The notes under the pieces: generated by a model
The model's database searches: none
Told to the model about the DNA's origin: nothing
What the model saw: only the letters and a program-made list of their open reading frames with translations
Translations under genes and position numbers: made by a program
Shown here: positions 63,631 through 64,000 of the stretch, in pieces
How the letters are laid out: each line of letters opens with the position of its first letter
Position numbering within the stretch: position 1 is the stretch's first letter
Assembly: GCA_937125225.1 (NCBI GenBank)
Contig: CAKZLE010000002.1
Coordinates: forward strand, 1-64,000
Direction of reading: 5' to 3'
DNA from: an uncultured Spirochaetia bacterium
Lineage (GTDB): Bacteria; Spirochaetota; Spirochaetia; CAKZLE01
DNA: 64,000 bases

Positions 63631-64000
63631 CTATTCCCAGACCAATAGCTCTCTAGCTACTGGAATATCTTCAAGATACCCCTGTTCATACATGAATGAG
63701 CCAAAATGTTCCATCCCTAGAATCTCCGAGGAAAAGATCATCCCCTCTTCTCTCAGGTATGCTTCGATCACGGAGGGCTCTAACTCATAGACATCAGCTA
63801 AGAGAGCGGCAGCCTCTGTCGGATCTTCAGTTATCAGATCGATCGCCTCCTGAAGGGCACTAGTAAAAGCTTCGTAGAGTTCGGGTTCTTTCTCATGAAA
63901 CTCTTCTGTAGCATATCCCACGATAAAGGTGAAGGGAGCCCCGAAGGCCTCCTCTCCTGAGAGGATCATTCTCGCACCAGCTAATCCCTGCTCCCTGAAG
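63631..64000 (-). CDS. ABC substrate-binding protein, C-terminal part (runs off the window)
   Basis: About 123 C-terminal residues of an NMT1/SsuA-like periplasmic binding protein; its 5' part lies beyond the window end. Visible features: FHEKEPELYEAFTSALQEAI, EDPTEAAALLADVY and FGSFMYEQGYLEDIP, the helical tail typical of nitrate/sulfonate/thiamine-precursor binders. The substrate is not decidable. A sulfonate ligand would fit the nearby sulfur operon but is only a guess. Confidence 0.88.
   Translation of the reverse strand, partial: FREQGLAGARMILSGEEAFGAPFTFIVGYATEEFHEKEPELYEAFTSALQEAIDLITEDPTEAAALLADVYELEPSVIEAYLREEGMIFSSEILGMEHFGSFMYEQGYLEDIPVARELLVWE

Overview
The window is a gene-dense stretch of bacterial chromosome with moderate G+C (low-to-mid 40s percent by eye). 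The gene order points to a spirochaete. The run spoVG / ribosomal L25 / pth / tilS / ftsH, and the run rplU / rpmA / obg / nadD / (HD phosphatase) / LCP-like / rsfS, are in the order I know from Borrelia. Double-membrane features (many lipoproteins, a signal-peptide protein with outer-membrane character) fit this. I would place it in Spirochaetota, probably a free-living Spirochaetaceae or Sphaerochaetaceae; the genus cannot be fixed from the sequence alone. I see no rRNA, prophage, insertion sequence or CRISPR array.

Layout. 1-1.75 kb: a SurA/PpiD-type chaperone with its own promoter and terminator. 2-9.8 kb (minus strand): translation and quality-control genes lepA, ftsH, tilS, pth, rplY, tRNA-Gln, spoVG and ispE. 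9.9-10.2 kb: a very acidic 85-residue protein with its own promoter and terminator. 10.2-11.6 kb: an RCC1-repeat lipoprotein. 11.8-15.7 kb (minus): the rplU-to-rsfS ribosome-assembly operon. 15.7-26.4 kb: argS, mtaB, tyrA, pta, ksgA, a short comEC, a phosphohexomutase and a HAD phosphatase. 26.5-36 kb (plus): a DUF362-ferredoxin protein, a small membrane exporter, a PcrA-like helicase, a membrane phosphoesterase, two MOP-superfamily transporters, and a TetR regulator with a perfect 42-bp palindrome on its promoter. 36-37.1 kb: a diguanylate cyclase.

37.3-45.2 kb is a tightly coupled metal operon. It holds a FecBCD-type ABC transporter, a TsaA(TrmO-like)-FmdE fusion protein, and larC, larE and larB for the nickel-pincer nucleotide (NPN) cofactor. 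LarC is an uninterrupted frame and carries a stretch of about 39 histidines. A DeoR-family regulator is divergent from it. No LarA-type enzyme is present in the window. 45.3-54.4 kb is mixed accessory material: an AraC-GyrI regulator, a toroid-fold protein, a lipoprotein form of acetolactate decarboxylase, a TatD hydrolase, a D-2-hydroxyacid dehydrogenase, a small gene graveyard, SGNH and GNAT enzymes, a DUF2202 protein and an envelope protein.

54.6-60.5 kb is the most striking block. It is a single plus-strand operon with a near-consensus promoter, a Fur-like palindrome and a strong terminator. It encodes a YeeE-type sulfur channel split into two genes around a tandem tusA duplication, then a thioredoxin reductase-thioredoxin fusion, a two-domain rhodanese lipoprotein, and a four-domain rhodanese lipoprotein built by an exact 270-residue internal duplication. 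Together they read as a complete route for sulfane sulfur, from persulfide carriers outside the inner membrane, through a channel, to TusA carriers and a dedicated reductant inside. 60.5-64 kb: a GT-C-type membrane glycosyltransferase and a nitrate/sulfonate/taurine-type ABC transporter that runs off the end of the window.
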